From contig NZ_JANYUY010000035.1 of the NCBI RefSeq assembly GCF_025060755.1, positions 1-64,000 on the forward strand: 64,000 bases of DNA, read 5' to 3'. How positions within the stretch are numbered: position 1 is the first letter of the stretch; every line of letters begins with the position of its first letter. Below the pieces are notes generated by a model. That model searched no databases and had not been told where the DNA came from. It worked only from the letters and a program-made list of their open reading frames with translations. Positions 1 through 7,911 of this stretch are shown one piece after another. The position numbers and the translations under genes are program-made. Source of the stretch: Paenibacillus doosanensis (lineage in GTDB: Bacteria; Bacillota; Bacilli; Paenibacillales; NBRC-103111).

Positions 1-67
1 CGGTGTGGTAGACTTCACCTAAAAGGTGCTCCTCTCTTTGGGTGATGTTGTCCTGGACAAACACCAT
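1..67 (-). CDS. partial ORF of unknown function at the window edge
   Basis: An open frame starts with ATG at 67 (MVFVQDNITQREEHLL...) and runs off the left edge of the window, so only about 22 residues are visible. No family can be named. It lies just where similarity of the neighbouring HsmA-like remnant stops, so it may be the start of a transposase from an element inserted into that gene. That is inference from position only. No strong ribosome binding site is visible in front of it. Confidence 0.25.
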   Translation of the reverse strand, partial: MVFVQDNITQREEHLLGEVYHT

Positions 68-91
68 TCTACCAAAGATTTGGAGCCCTTT

Positions 92-235
92 TTATGTTTT
101 TAATGCGCAGTACTTTCGAAATTCAGGGTAAACTAAATGTTTTGGTTTTAATCGACCAGAAAGTTTTTCTCCCCAAACACCGATTGTGTAAGCAACTAAT
201 GCTAAGTTAATAAAAATTACTGCTAATGCCAACAT
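92..235 (-). pseudogene. truncated HsmA-family (TIGR03987-like) membrane protein
   Basis: A 47-residue frame with a good ribosome binding site (GGGAGG about 8 nt upstream) begins MLALAVIFINLALVAYTIGV and continues with GEKLSGRLKPKHLV. From memory this matches the first transmembrane helix and following loop of the HsmA/TIGR03987 family of small membrane proteins, usually about 130 residues. After residue ~36 the sequence (YPEFRKYCALKT, stop) no longer looks membrane-like and the remaining helices are absent. The break coincides with a change to IS-like sequence at the window start. It sits downstream of padR on the same strand behind its own strong promoter. The family call rests on recognition of the N-terminus only. 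Confidence 0.5.
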
Positions 236-340
236 TGTATAATTCCTCCCAATTATTTTTTATATTCATTGGTAACTTAGCGATAAGATTATTGTTACAT
301 AAAGAATCACCTCTTTATTTATCTTCATTTATTAATTCTT

Positions 341-360
341 GATTAGTCATGAATGATTAA
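341..360. promoter_or_regulatory. PadR operator-like site, copy 1
   Basis: GATTAGTCATGAATGATTAA is an imperfect palindrome (ATTAGTCAT / ATGATTAAT). It matches the sites at 390-409 and 1059-1078 and lies downstream of the -10 box of the HsmA-remnant promoter, where a bound repressor could block transcription. Binding by the adjacent PadR protein is inferred. Confidence 0.5.
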
Positions 361-370
361 TATGTCCTTG

Positions 371-399
371 ATTATAGATCATCAATTCAGATTAGTCAA
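371..399 (-). promoter_or_regulatory. strong sigma-A promoter of the HsmA-like remnant
   Basis: On the minus strand TTGACT (399-394) is followed after exactly 17 nt by TATAAT (376-371), close to the sigma-A consensus. Its -35 box is embedded in the operator-like site at 390-409. The promoter reads toward the truncated HsmA-like frame starting at 235. Confidence 0.75.
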
Positions 400-409
400 T
401 TATGATTAT
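390..409. promoter_or_regulatory. PadR operator-like site, copy 2
   Basis: GATTAGTCAATTATGATTAT overlaps the -35 box of the HsmA-remnant promoter and is nearly identical to the site overlapping the padR promoter at 1059-1078. The shared sequence at two promoters beside a PadR gene is the expected arrangement for a locally acting, autoregulated repressor. Confidence 0.6.
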
Positions 410-435
410 AAGGTAATATTAGGCTTGTTTCTTTA

Positions 436-475
436 CAAAAAAACCGGGTATTGCGCAAAACCTCGCAAACCCGGT
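436..475 (-). terminator. Rho-independent terminator of padR
   Basis: Read on the minus strand, ACCGGGT-TTGCG pairs with CGCAA-ACCCGGT (one bulged base) and is followed by a run of seven T. It begins 9 nt after the padR stop codon and separates padR from the HsmA-like remnant. Confidence 0.8.
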
Positions 476-484
476 AAAGTAAGG

Positions 485-1003
485 CTAAATTTCGTTTTTT
501 AATTTTTCAATGACAAGAAGTAACCAGTTCCTTTCGGCTTGTTTACAGACGAGATGGTGTTCTATTGATAAGTCTATCCCTTGGGAAAATGAATGTTTAG
601 GAGCCTTTTGCAATTCCTCGATTTGTTCGGTTAAGCCATTTAAGCGAAACATAAGGCAATCAATCGTCTCCTCTTTGGGCAGATGATCTAAAAACATAAG
701 TCCAATATCGCCCTTAAAGGGGGTGTTATCTTGTTCAGACAAGTTCTCACGAAGAAGCCTCTCAAATTCCTGGTCTCCACGCGGTGTAATGGAATAAACT
801 TTTCGTGGAGGACGATTGCCTTCTTGTTCCTCGTGCACACTAATAAATCCGGCTGCCTTTAGCCTGTCTAATATGGCATAAGCCGTTGCTTTTTTCATAG
901 TGGTAATACGACTCAAGTTTTTATCAATAAATTCATTAATTTGATAACCATGCAGGCTTTGCGACTTTAATATTCCAAGTAATAGCAGCGCTCTTTCGTC
1001 CAT
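485..1003 (-). CDS. PadR family transcriptional regulator
   Basis: The 172-residue protein has a PadR winged helix at residues ~1-80 (LLGILKSQSLHGYQIN, then a wing around RPPRKVYSITPRG) and a C-terminal helical part (~90-165) of the Vir_act_alpha_C type used for dimerisation. PadR proteins usually repress a neighbouring membrane-protein gene and themselves, and respond to small molecules. The ATG start follows TTAAGGAGTAGTAAC. Operator-like motifs overlap both its own promoter (1059-1078) and that of the downstream HsmA-like remnant (390-409, 341-360). Its presumed target is truncated, so the regulator may be orphaned. Base composition is more AT-rich than the rest of the window. Confidence 0.88.
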   Translation of the reverse strand: MDERALLLLGILKSQSLHGYQINEFIDKNLSRITTMKKATAYAILDRLKAAGFISVHEEQEGNRPPRKVYSITPRGDQEFERLLRENLSEQDNTPFKGDIGLMFLDHLPKEETIDCLMFRLNGLTEQIEELQKAPKHSFSQGIDLSIEHHLVCKQAERNWLLLVIEKLKNEI

Positions 1004-1038
1004 ATGTTACTACTCCTTAACATGTTCATTTTTACGAT

Positions 1039-1078
1039 AGTTTAACCAATCCGTACCAGATTAGTCAATATAGATTAT
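1039..1078 (-). promoter_or_regulatory. padR promoter with overlapping operator
   Basis: On the minus strand TTGACT (1068-1063), an 18-nt spacer and TAAACT (1044-1039) form a sigma-A-type promoter reading into padR. The motif GATTAGTCAATATAGATTAT at 1059-1078 covers the -35 box and matches the two sites in front of the HsmA-like remnant, which suggests autoregulation. Confidence 0.65.
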
Positions 1079-1236
1079 TCATATATTAAACGATGAACAA
1101 CAAATAAATGGAATGTTACAAAAGTCTAGAGTCCTTCTCGGACTAGCAAGAGTAGAACGAGGCCATAAACAATTTCCCATTTTCACTGGTACTACCCCTA
1201 TATCATATTTTGGTATACTATTCTAGAGGTGAACAT

Positions 1237-1380
1237 ATGTCTCGAGCAGTAGACAGCAATAAATAATGCGGTGTTCGAATATCATGTTGTGTTCTGCCCC
1301 AAGTTTCGGCTACACGAATTTGAAGCCAATCAGCATAAGGAACTCGTTGAACCAAGAAGCCCCTGGCTTTAGTCAAATCA
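1237..1380 (+). pseudogene. IS200/IS605-type TnpA transposase remnant, frameshifted
   Basis: A frame with a good ribosome binding site (AGAGGTG) starts MSRAVDSNK and stops after nine residues. In the next frame the reading continues NAVFEYHVVFCPKFR and then degenerates to a stop. The combined pattern (short polar start, then a YHVVFCPK-type strand) is what I remember of Y1 transposases of IS200/IS605 elements. The central HUH motif and catalytic tyrosine region are missing. An extended -10 box (TGGTATACT, 1211-1219) precedes it. The reading frame open from 1266 into the XRE gene is therefore probably accidental. The rest of 1080-1236 shows only a small hairpin (AGTCC/GGACT near 1130). Confidence 0.45.
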
Positions 1381-1397
1381 TTAGGAGAGAACCGTCC

Positions 1398-1961
1398 ATG
1401 GAACAGGATCAAATTCATAAAAAAATCGGCCGCAACCTGCAAAGCATCCGTAAAGCGAGATCGCTCAGTTTGGATCAGGTCGCCGAGCTGACGGGAGTCA
1501 GCAAAGCGATGATCGGCCAAATCGAGCGCGGCGATTCCAATCCGACCATTTCAATACTGTGGAAAATCGTAAACGGACTCCACATTTCGTTCACTTCCCT
1601 GATCGAGGAAGAGGAGACCAAGGTCACTCATATCCGTTTCGAAGAGCTGGAGCCGTTCTCGGAGGACGACGGACGATACCGCGCCTTCCCGCTCATCCCG
1701 TTCGACCAGCACAAGCAGTTCGAAATATACACCGTTGAGCTGGATGCGGGATGCGGACACGAATCCGAGCCGCATAACGAAGGCGTCGAGGAATATATTC
1801 TGATGTCCCAAGGGGAGCTTCGGCTCGATATCCAGCAGGATACGTACCGGCTCCAGGCGGGGGACGCGCTCCACTTTACGGCCGATAAGCCGCATACGTA
1901 TACGAATCTCTCGGACGGCAAGACGGTGTATCACACGATCATTTTTTATCCGAAGTCTTAA
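1398..1961 (+). CDS. XRE-type HTH regulator with C-terminal cupin
   Basis: The 187-residue protein has an HTH_3 domain at ~8-62 (IGRNLQSIRKARSLSLDQVA, then SKAMIGQIERG) and a cupin barrel at ~105-185 (GHESEPHNEGVEEYILMSQG ... HFTADKPH). This is the common XRE-cupin architecture in which the cupin senses a small molecule. The frame is open from 1266, but the ATG at 1398 is chosen because AGGAGA lies 8-12 nt upstream, the HTH begins right after it, and the extra N-terminus derives from an IS remnant. The cupin keeps several histidines that could bind metal. Ligand and targets are unknown. Confidence 0.88.
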   Translation: MEQDQIHKKIGRNLQSIRKARSLSLDQVAELTGVSKAMIGQIERGDSNPTISILWKIVNGLHISFTSLIEEEETKVTHIRFEELEPFSEDDGRYRAFPLIPFDQHKQFEIYTVELDAGCGHESEPHNEGVEEYILMSQGELRLDIQQDTYRLQAGDALHFTADKPHTYTNLSDGKTVYHTIIFYPKS

Positions 1962-2045
1962 AAGCCTGGTGAAAAAAGAGCGGAGGGGCCATTTGAATCT
2001 GGAAAAGCGTAAGCGTTCGCCTTTGAAACCACATCGCGATCAAGA

Positions 2046-2095
2046 AAAAAGCCGCAGGCCGGCTCCCGTGTTTCGAGCCTGCCCGCAGCTTCTTT
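2046..2095 (+). terminator. possible terminator after the XRE-cupin gene
   Basis: GCAGGC (2054-2059) pairs with GCCTGC (2077-2082), with additional AAGC/GCTT pairing outside, followed by pyrimidine-rich TTCTTTCCCTC. The stem is imperfect and the T-run is interrupted by C, so this is a weak call. Confidence 0.35.
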
Positions 2096-2152
2096 CCCTC
2101 TTAAGCGGAGGAGGATGCAGTTATATACAATAAAGGAGAGTGAAGCACTCCC

Positions 2153-3064
2153 ATGGATGAAACCAGCACAAGCAAGCGAGTGTCAGCCCCTCTGCTGCTC
2201 GATACGGCCAAGGCGCTCTCCAGCGAGCTGCGTCTGCGGATATTGCAAGCGCTTAGCGAAAAGCCGATGAGCGTCTCCGAGCTGACGAAAGTGCTTGGCG
2301 TCGCCCAGCCGACGATATCGATCAACGTGCAGATGCTGGAGGAGGTCGGGCTGATCGAAACCGCTCAAAAGCTGGGAAGAGGCAAAATCTGCTTGCGAAC
2401 CTGCGATTCGTTGGTCCTCGATTTGCCTGTAGTGCCGAGCGAATCGCTGAAGGTGAAGGAAGTTCATATGCCGGTGGGCATGTACACCTCGTTTCGGGTG
2501 AAAGCTCCGTGCGGTCTGGTCAATAACGAAGGCGTCATCGGCAATGTGGACGAGCCTACCTCGTTCTATATGCCCGAACGCGCCGAAGCGCTCCTGATCT
2601 GGTTCAGCGAGGCCGGCTATGTCGAATATTCGTTTCCGAACGCGGCCTCCAACGATCCTCTGATCCGCGAATTGAAGGTAAGCGCGGAGGTATGCTCGGA
2701 GACGTACGGCTACAATGAAGACTGGCCCTCCGACATTACCGTATCGATCAACGGGATGGAGCTAGGCACCTTCACCAGTCCCGGCGATTTCGGCGGTACG
2801 AAGGGCCGTCTGACGCCGGTCTGGTGGAAGGGCGGCACTCAATACGGGCTGCTTGCAGAATGGAGCGTCAATGAGACCGCAGCTTATGTCAACGGCGTTC
2901 CCAGCGCTCCGTTAACGGTAAACGATCTTCAATTACATCCGGACCGGCCGATTGTCGTCAGATTTGAAGTCAAGGCGGAGGCCCGTCACCGCGGCGGACT
3001 GAACTTGTTCGGCAAGCGCTTCGGCAACGTGCCGCAGGACATTAAGCTCGTGTTTTCGCGGTAA
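2153..3064 (+). CDS. ArsR-like winged-helix regulator with large C-terminal domain
   Basis: The 303-residue protein begins with an ArsR/HTH_20 winged helix (~10-85: LSSELRLRILQALSEKP, then VAQPTISINVQMLEEVGLIE). Unlike short ArsR metal sensors it has ~200 further residues rich in beta strands and aromatics (DWPSDITVSINGMELG, FTSPGDFGG, WWKGGTQYG). I have the impression that this long type occurs in Paenibacillus-like genomes near carbohydrate genes. The C-terminal part resembles a carbohydrate-binding beta sandwich, but that is inference. No metal-binding cysteine cluster typical of ArsR is seen. AAAGGAGAG lies upstream of the ATG. It converges on the sulfatase operon with 63 nt between stop codons, so it may control that operon. 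Confidence 0.8.
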   Translation: MDETSTSKRVSAPLLLDTAKALSSELRLRILQALSEKPMSVSELTKVLGVAQPTISINVQMLEEVGLIETAQKLGRGKICLRTCDSLVLDLPVVPSESLKVKEVHMPVGMYTSFRVKAPCGLVNNEGVIGNVDEPTSFYMPERAEALLIWFSEAGYVEYSFPNAASNDPLIRELKVSAEVCSETYGYNEDWPSDITVSINGMELGTFTSPGDFGGTKGRLTPVWWKGGTQYGLLAEWSVNETAAYVNGVPSAPLTVNDLQLHPDRPIVVRFEVKAEARHRGGLNLFGKRFGNVPQDIKLVFSR

Positions 3065-3127
3065 TGCGAATCCGCTCCGGCCGCAGCGCAAGCTCCCCTG
3101 CTTGCCTGCTTGCCCGCTTCCCCGAGC

Positions 3128-4561
3128 TTAAGCGAGCAGCTTCTTCATCAGCGCATTGGCGGCTTCCTTGCGCAGCTCCGCCAGCACGGCCGCATATTCG
3201 GGACGATCGGCCACATTGTCGAATTCGTTCGGGTCCGTTATGAGATCGAACAATTCGTAATGCTCCCGTCCGTGCTTCACGACGTGAATGTATTTGCATC
3301 TCCCGTCGCTGACCGCCAGGAAGCCTTCCCCCTCGCTCATAATATAGCGGTACCCGCCGAGCGCTTCGGATTCTTTGAAACCGCGGCCGTCCGTCGGGAT
3401 CGGCGGAGCGCCGGCCGCCTTCAGGCAGGTTGCCATAATGTCGGTGAGCATGACCATGGAACGGCTCGCAAGATGGCTGCGTTCGCCGGGGTACTGCACC
3501 AGCAGCGGCACGTTCAGTACATCCTCGTATCCGCAATCGCCCTTCCCCCATAAGCCGTGATTGCCCAGCATCTCGCCGTGGTCGGCCGTGAAAATAATTA
3601 GAACATCATCCCCCCATCTTCGTCGCGCCGCTTCCATGACGCGTCCGACCTGATCGTCGATGAGGGCGACGTTGGCATAATAGCTTTTGCGCAGCTGCCG
3701 CCAATAGTCCGCGGAGTAGTTTTTTTGCGCATGCCCCGGCGCCGGGCCCGAGCCGTCGCAAATGCCGCGGCCGTCCCCATGGAAGCTTAGATGATGAATC
3801 CGGGACGGGTCGTCGAATTCCCCGGCCTTGCCGACCATCGCTTTATCCTTGCTCATATCGACTCTATCGAAGTAGGAGGCCGGAGGATCGAACGGATAGT
3901 GAGGGCCGCTGAACGATACCCAGCAAAACAGCGGTTCTTCCTCCGCATATCCGCCAATATATTCCGCCGCTTTGCGGCCGACCCAGCTGTCGGGATGCCA
4001 CTCTGCGGGACCCGGGAAAGGAAATACTTTCGCTTTGCTCCGGTCCCACGTATCCCTCCGGTACGCTTCCAAGTAACCCGCCGCATCCAATTCTTTGGCG
4101 TAATCGTCATAAAACCATACGGACACCTGCTTATCGTCCTGCAGATCCAGATGATCGATGCCCAGGGACACGTAATAATCCCGGAACTGCTCGTAGGGAA
4201 GCGTCAGCTCCGCCCTCGTTTCGTTATAAGGCACCGGTGAAAAATGGCATTTGCCGTGAACGGACGTTGCGTAGCCGCTTCTTTTCAGCTCTTGAAACAG
4301 ATTCGGGATGCCTGCGCTCAGCTCGCATTTGCGGAAGTTGCTGTAGGCGCCGCTATTATGCGGCAATTGTCCGGTCAATATGGCGCAGCGCGACGGCAAG
4401 CACCAAGGGCTCGCCGCATAGGCCCGCTGGAACTGGATAGATTCCCCGGCCAGCGCGTCCAGATGCGGAGTCGCCACCGCTTCGCCGCCGTAGCAGCCGA
4501 GCGCGTCTTTCCTTAGCTCGTCGGCGGTAATTAACAAAATATGAGGCCGTTTCGAAGACAT
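3128..4561 (-). CDS. cytoplasmic type I sulfatase (last gene of the sulfatase operon)
   Basis: The 477-residue alkaline-phosphatase-superfamily enzyme has an N-terminal metal site (ITADELRKDALGCYG, 11-25), a sulfatase signature with Cys54 as formylglycine precursor (CLPSRCAILTG), HGKCHF with Lys104, and a second metal site at TADHGEMLGNHG (~325-336). There is no signal peptide, so it should act in the cytoplasm on imported substrate. Cys54 must be converted to formylglycine by a maturase encoded elsewhere. A GGAG motif lies 10 nt before the ATG, and 15 nt separate it from the upstream sulfatase. The N-sulfoglucosamine sulfohydrolase/iduronate-sulfatase-like group is the nearest I can suggest. 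The substrate is unknown. Confidence 0.9.
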   Translation of the reverse strand: MSSKRPHILLITADELRKDALGCYGGEAVATPHLDALAGESIQFQRAYAASPWCLPSRCAILTGQLPHNSGAYSNFRKCELSAGIPNLFQELKRSGYATSVHGKCHFSPVPYNETRAELTLPYEQFRDYYVSLGIDHLDLQDDKQVSVWFYDDYAKELDAAGYLEAYRRDTWDRSKAKVFPFPGPAEWHPDSWVGRKAAEYIGGYAEEEPLFCWVSFSGPHYPFDPPASYFDRVDMSKDKAMVGKAGEFDDPSRIHHLSFHGDGRGICDGSGPAPGHAQKNYSADYWRQLRKSYYANVALIDDQVGRVMEAARRRWGDDVLIIFTADHGEMLGNHGLWGKGDCGYEDVLNVPLLVQYPGERSHLASRSMVMLTDIMATCLKAAGAPPIPTDGRGFKESEALGGYRYIMSEGEGFLAVSDGRCKYIHVVKHGREHYELFDLITDPNEFDNVADRPEYAAVLAELRKEAANALMKKLLA

Positions 4562-4576
4562 CGTTTTTCATCTCCA

Positions 4577-6109
4577 TCATTCCGTAGTCATTGCATTGGC
4601 ATTCCTTTCATCCAGCCTGCCGGCGATCAGCCGCCCGAGGAAAGGATGAGAGTCCGCCAGTTCCCGCCGAAGCAGCTCGCGCATATGCGCGATCTCCCCG
4701 GTTCTCGCCCGGTCCCCGGCGATATTCACATTCTCGTAAGGGTCTTCCGTCAGATCGTACAGCTCTTCCTCGTCCATGTACCGGAAGATGTACTTATGCG
4801 TATCGGTCCGCACGGAGACGTTCACGCTGTCCTTCCCGATCCTGAACTGCCGGGGGCTGACCCGCTCTCCGCCGACGATAGCTCCTTCGTCTCCCCCCAG
4901 CTTGAAGGTTTCCGCCACTACATAGTCGCGGTGGCGATCGGTCTTCCCTTGCAGCACAGGCTCGAACGATCGGCCTTCATGCCGCTGCTTGACGGCGACC
5001 CCGGAGAGATCGGCCAAGGTAGGGAGCAGGTCGATGAGAGAGACGAGCGCGGCGCTTTCTGAAGGTGCCGAAGCTTCGGAAGCTCCGGCGTTCGCTATGA
5101 TCAACGGCACGCGCAGCGCCTCCTCATAATGCAGCGGGAAGCCTTTTTTCACGATGCCGTGCGCGCCCATCATATCGCCGTGATCGGATACGAACACGAT
5201 GATGGTATTGTCAAACAAGCCGTTACGCTTCAGGTAGCCGACAATCTCCCCGACCTGCTTGTCGATCAAGGCGCACAGTCCCCAATAGTGAGCGATGAAT
5301 CCGCGCCACTCGCTTTCGTCCAGCCCTTGCATTTCTTTGAAATAAGGCGAGTTCAGCACTTCCTGCGGTTTCCCCTCGATGCCCTTGAGAAAGTTTTCCG
5401 GCAGCGTCACGTCTTCCGGTCTAACCAGCTTATCGTACGGGGACGGAACGATCATTGGAAAATGCGGCGCATTATACGAGCATACCGCCAAAAAAGGCTG
5501 CTCCTCCGGCCGGCGGTCCATTGCTTGCAGAAACTGCCGGGTTTGCCACGTTTCCAGAAAATGCTCCTCCTTGATTTCCGCCGTGCCGTAAGGCGCGCGT
5601 CCGGGCCGGTTCAGCTTCTCCAGATCGGCGTGAGTCAAATTCTCGATATGCGTGTCATGAAGAACGTAGCCTTCGCTGCGGGCATATTCCCGGTATTCCT
5701 CGATAAACCTGCCGCGATCCCGTCCCTCGATCACCGCCGGAATGGCGCTGATATCGTCAAAGTGAAACCGGTCCGGCGTCGTCCCGGGCACATGCCATTT
5801 CCCGGTATAGATCGTGTGGAAGCCGGCTTCCTTGAAGTTTTTCACCAAGCCCTCGTCCCGCAAGTCTTCGCGAATGCTCCGCCAATTCCCGGTCACCTCG
5901 TGCCCGTGAGGCATGAGGCCGGTCCATAAGCTGGCTCTTGCCGGGCAGCATAGCGGATACGCGGTATAACAGCGGTCGAGGGACGTTCCCCGCGCGGCCA
6001 GCGCATCGATATTCGGGGTGACCGACGCGGCGTTGCCGTGGCACCCCAGCGTATCCCAGCTTTGCTCGTCGCTCATAATGATGACTATATTTTTGCGGCT
6101 TCCCGTCAT
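4577..6109 (-). CDS. cytoplasmic type I sulfatase
   Basis: The 510-residue sulfatase has metal ligands at IIMSDEQSWDTLGCHG (10-25), a signature CCPARASLWTG with Cys54 as formylglycine precursor (C-x-P-x-R) and a second metal site VSDHGDMMGAHG (~305-316). The frame is open 44 codons further upstream, overlapping the GH2 gene, but the ATG at 6109 is preferred. GGGGGAGGT lies just upstream, translation from there begins directly with the catalytic fold, and the upstream residues are arginine-rich out-of-frame GH2 sequence. No signal peptide. It follows the GH2 gene by 22 nt and precedes another sulfatase by 15 nt, so co-transcription is very likely. Confidence 0.9.
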   Translation of the reverse strand: MTGSRKNIVIIMSDEQSWDTLGCHGNAASVTPNIDALAARGTSLDRCYTAYPLCCPARASLWTGLMPHGHEVTGNWRSIREDLRDEGLVKNFKEAGFHTIYTGKWHVPGTTPDRFHFDDISAIPAVIEGRDRGRFIEEYREYARSEGYVLHDTHIENLTHADLEKLNRPGRAPYGTAEIKEEHFLETWQTRQFLQAMDRRPEEQPFLAVCSYNAPHFPMIVPSPYDKLVRPEDVTLPENFLKGIEGKPQEVLNSPYFKEMQGLDESEWRGFIAHYWGLCALIDKQVGEIVGYLKRNGLFDNTIIVFVSDHGDMMGAHGIVKKGFPLHYEEALRVPLIIANAGASEASAPSESAALVSLIDLLPTLADLSGVAVKQRHEGRSFEPVLQGKTDRHRDYVVAETFKLGGDEGAIVGGERVSPRQFRIGKDSVNVSVRTDTHKYIFRYMDEEELYDLTEDPYENVNIAGDRARTGEIAHMRELLRRELADSHPFLGRLIAGRLDERNANAMTTE

Positions 6110-6131
6110 GAATGGCACCTCCCCCTTATTT

Positions 6132-7910
6132 TTAAAACGTTCTCGGCGAGAGTTTCCCTGCAATAATGTCCCGCATCTGCTCCAGCGGCACCTTCGGCTT
6201 GCGGTCATAAGTGAGCAGTCCGTTAATTTCCTGCTCCACATCCGTCAGCTGCGTGTAGCAAAAGCCCTGCACGACAGGGGAAGCCAGCATCGGCTCGACC
6301 ACGGCCTTCAGCTTGCCGACGAAATCCTCGTCGCTGTTCGCGCCGGAGTATCCCCAGCCTTCCCATTCGCTTTTTTTGAACGAAATGCCGCCGAACTCGC
6401 TCACCAGGATCGGCTGCCCCTCATAGGCCATACCGCCGGCAAACGTCCGCTTGCTGTGATTGCGCACCCCGTTCACAGCCGATTCAGCGGTGCTGTAGCG
6501 TTCCTCAAGAACTTGCCGGGACGGCTCGTAATCATGAATGGTGCATAGATCCGTCTTCATATGCTCCCAGCCGTCGTTCGATACAACGAGACGGGTCCGG
6601 TCGAGCGACCGCGTCAAATGATACATGGCCAAGGCGTGCTGCTGCTGAGATTCGTTGTCTTTAATATTCCAGACTCCCCAGCTTTCGTTCAGAGGAACCC
6701 AGGCGACGATGCAGGGATGGTTATAATCCCGCTCTATCGCCTCCTGCCATTCGCGGGTAAACCGCCTGACGTATGGTTCCGAATATTGATACGCGTTGGC
6801 AGCTTCTCCCCATACGAGCAGGCCGAGCCGGTCGCACCAGTAATGATAGCGGGGGTCCTCCATCTTCTGATGCTTGCGCGCGCCGTTAAAGCCCATTTCC
6901 TTCGTCAGCTCGACATCGCGCCGAATCGCTTCATCGGACGGCGGCGTCAAATTTCCGTCGGGAAAATACCCCTGATCGAGCACCAGTCTCATATAATAAA
7001 ATCGGTTGTTCAGCATCAGCTTGCCGTTCTCGACCGAAATTTTGCGCATGCCGAAGTAGCTGGTCACCTCGTCCACCGGCCGCTCGTTCTTAAGCAGCGT
7101 GAACTTAATATCGTACAGATTCGGAGTTTCCGGGGTCCACAGATGGCAGCGCCGGAAGCCTTGGTAATGCGGCAGCACGAGCGAACGGGTTTCTTCCGCT
7201 TCCTTAAGCGAATAAACATCTTCGGCGACCGGCTCGCCCTTGAAGCTGATTTCGACTTTAAGCTTGAGGTCGTCCTGCACGTTATGCCCTGCCACGATCG
7301 GGCGGATTTGGAGCAGGCCGTTATCGATATCCGGCGTCATCCGCACTTGGGCCAAATGCACGGCATCGACCGCTTCCATCCATACCGTCTGCCATATGCC
7401 CGTCGTGCGGGTGTAAAAGATGCCTTTCGACTTCGGCTCCCAGTACTGCTTACCCCGCGGCAGCGACAAGTTGCGGCTGTAATCCTCGGCCAGCACGACG
7501 ACCGTGTTCGTTCCGTCCGGATGCAGGGAATCGGTAATATCGGCCGAAAACGGCGTATGCCCGCCTTCGTGCACGGCGGCGTGCTCGCCGTTAACCCATA
7601 CGTTCGCCCGGTAGTCTACGGCGCCAAAATGAAGCAGCACCCTCCGGCCGGTCCATTCCGCCGGAACCTGGAACGTTCGCCGATACCAGACGGTATCGTG
7701 AAAGCCGGGCTCGCCGATGCCGCTCAGCTTGCTTTCAAACGAAAACGGCACCTGTATCGTTCGTGAGAAAGCGGCGGCGCCCAGATGCCATTTCTGCTTC
7801 CGTCCGATCCTTTCGTCGTCGAATTCAAATTCCCATTGCCCGTTTAAGTGGGCCCAGTCGCTGCGAATAAACTGCGGCCTGGGATGCTCGGTTCTCATCG
7901 GTTGTGACAA
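6132..7910 (-). CDS. glycoside hydrolase family 2 (beta-galactosidase/glucuronidase-like)
   Basis: The 592-residue protein has the GH2 order: sugar-binding jelly roll (~15-180, with DTVWYRRTF and VNGEHAAVHEGGHTPF), immunoglobulin-like domain (~185-290) and TIM barrel (~295-590). The acid/base is Glu409 in VPLNESWG and the nucleophile Glu505 in ILVSEFGG. Length fits compact beta-glucuronidase/galactosidase enzymes rather than 1,000-residue LacZ. The start is TTG directly after the TAA of the upstream sulfatase, with AAGGGAGAG 7 nt upstream, and an in-frame ATG lies four codons in. No signal peptide, so it should hydrolyse imported, desulfated oligosaccharide. Specificity (galactoside, glucuronide, mannoside) cannot be decided. 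Confidence 0.9.
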   Translation of the reverse strand: MSQPMRTEHPRPQFIRSDWAHLNGQWEFEFDDERIGRKQKWHLGAAAFSRTIQVPFSFESKLSGIGEPGFHDTVWYRRTFQVPAEWTGRRVLLHFGAVDYRANVWVNGEHAAVHEGGHTPFSADITDSLHPDGTNTVVVLAEDYSRNLSLPRGKQYWEPKSKGIFYTRTTGIWQTVWMEAVDAVHLAQVRMTPDIDNGLLQIRPIVAGHNVQDDLKLKVEISFKGEPVAEDVYSLKEAEETRSLVLPHYQGFRRCHLWTPETPNLYDIKFTLLKNERPVDEVTSYFGMRKISVENGKLMLNNRFYYMRLVLDQGYFPDGNLTPPSDEAIRRDVELTKEMGFNGARKHQKMEDPRYHYWCDRLGLLVWGEAANAYQYSEPYVRRFTREWQEAIERDYNHPCIVAWVPLNESWGVWNIKDNESQQQHALAMYHLTRSLDRTRLVVSNDGWEHMKTDLCTIHDYEPSRQVLEERYSTAESAVNGVRNHSKRTFAGGMAYEGQPILVSEFGGISFKKSEWEGWGYSGANSDEDFVGKLKAVVEPMLASPVVQGFCYTQLTDVEQEINGLLTYDRKPKVPLEQMRDIIAGKLSPRTF

Positions 7911-7911
7911 T

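Noticed and set aside
1266..1397. N-terminal extension of the XRE-cupin frame
   Set aside because: It derives from transposase-remnant sequence, lacks a natural start signal and precedes a well-placed ribosome binding site and ATG at 1398.
6561..7766. Long plus-strand open frame (about 400 codons) opposite the GH2 gene
   Set aside because: Antisense shadow: the minus-strand frame has all GH2 motifs, while the plus-strand translation has no domain and no ribosome binding site.
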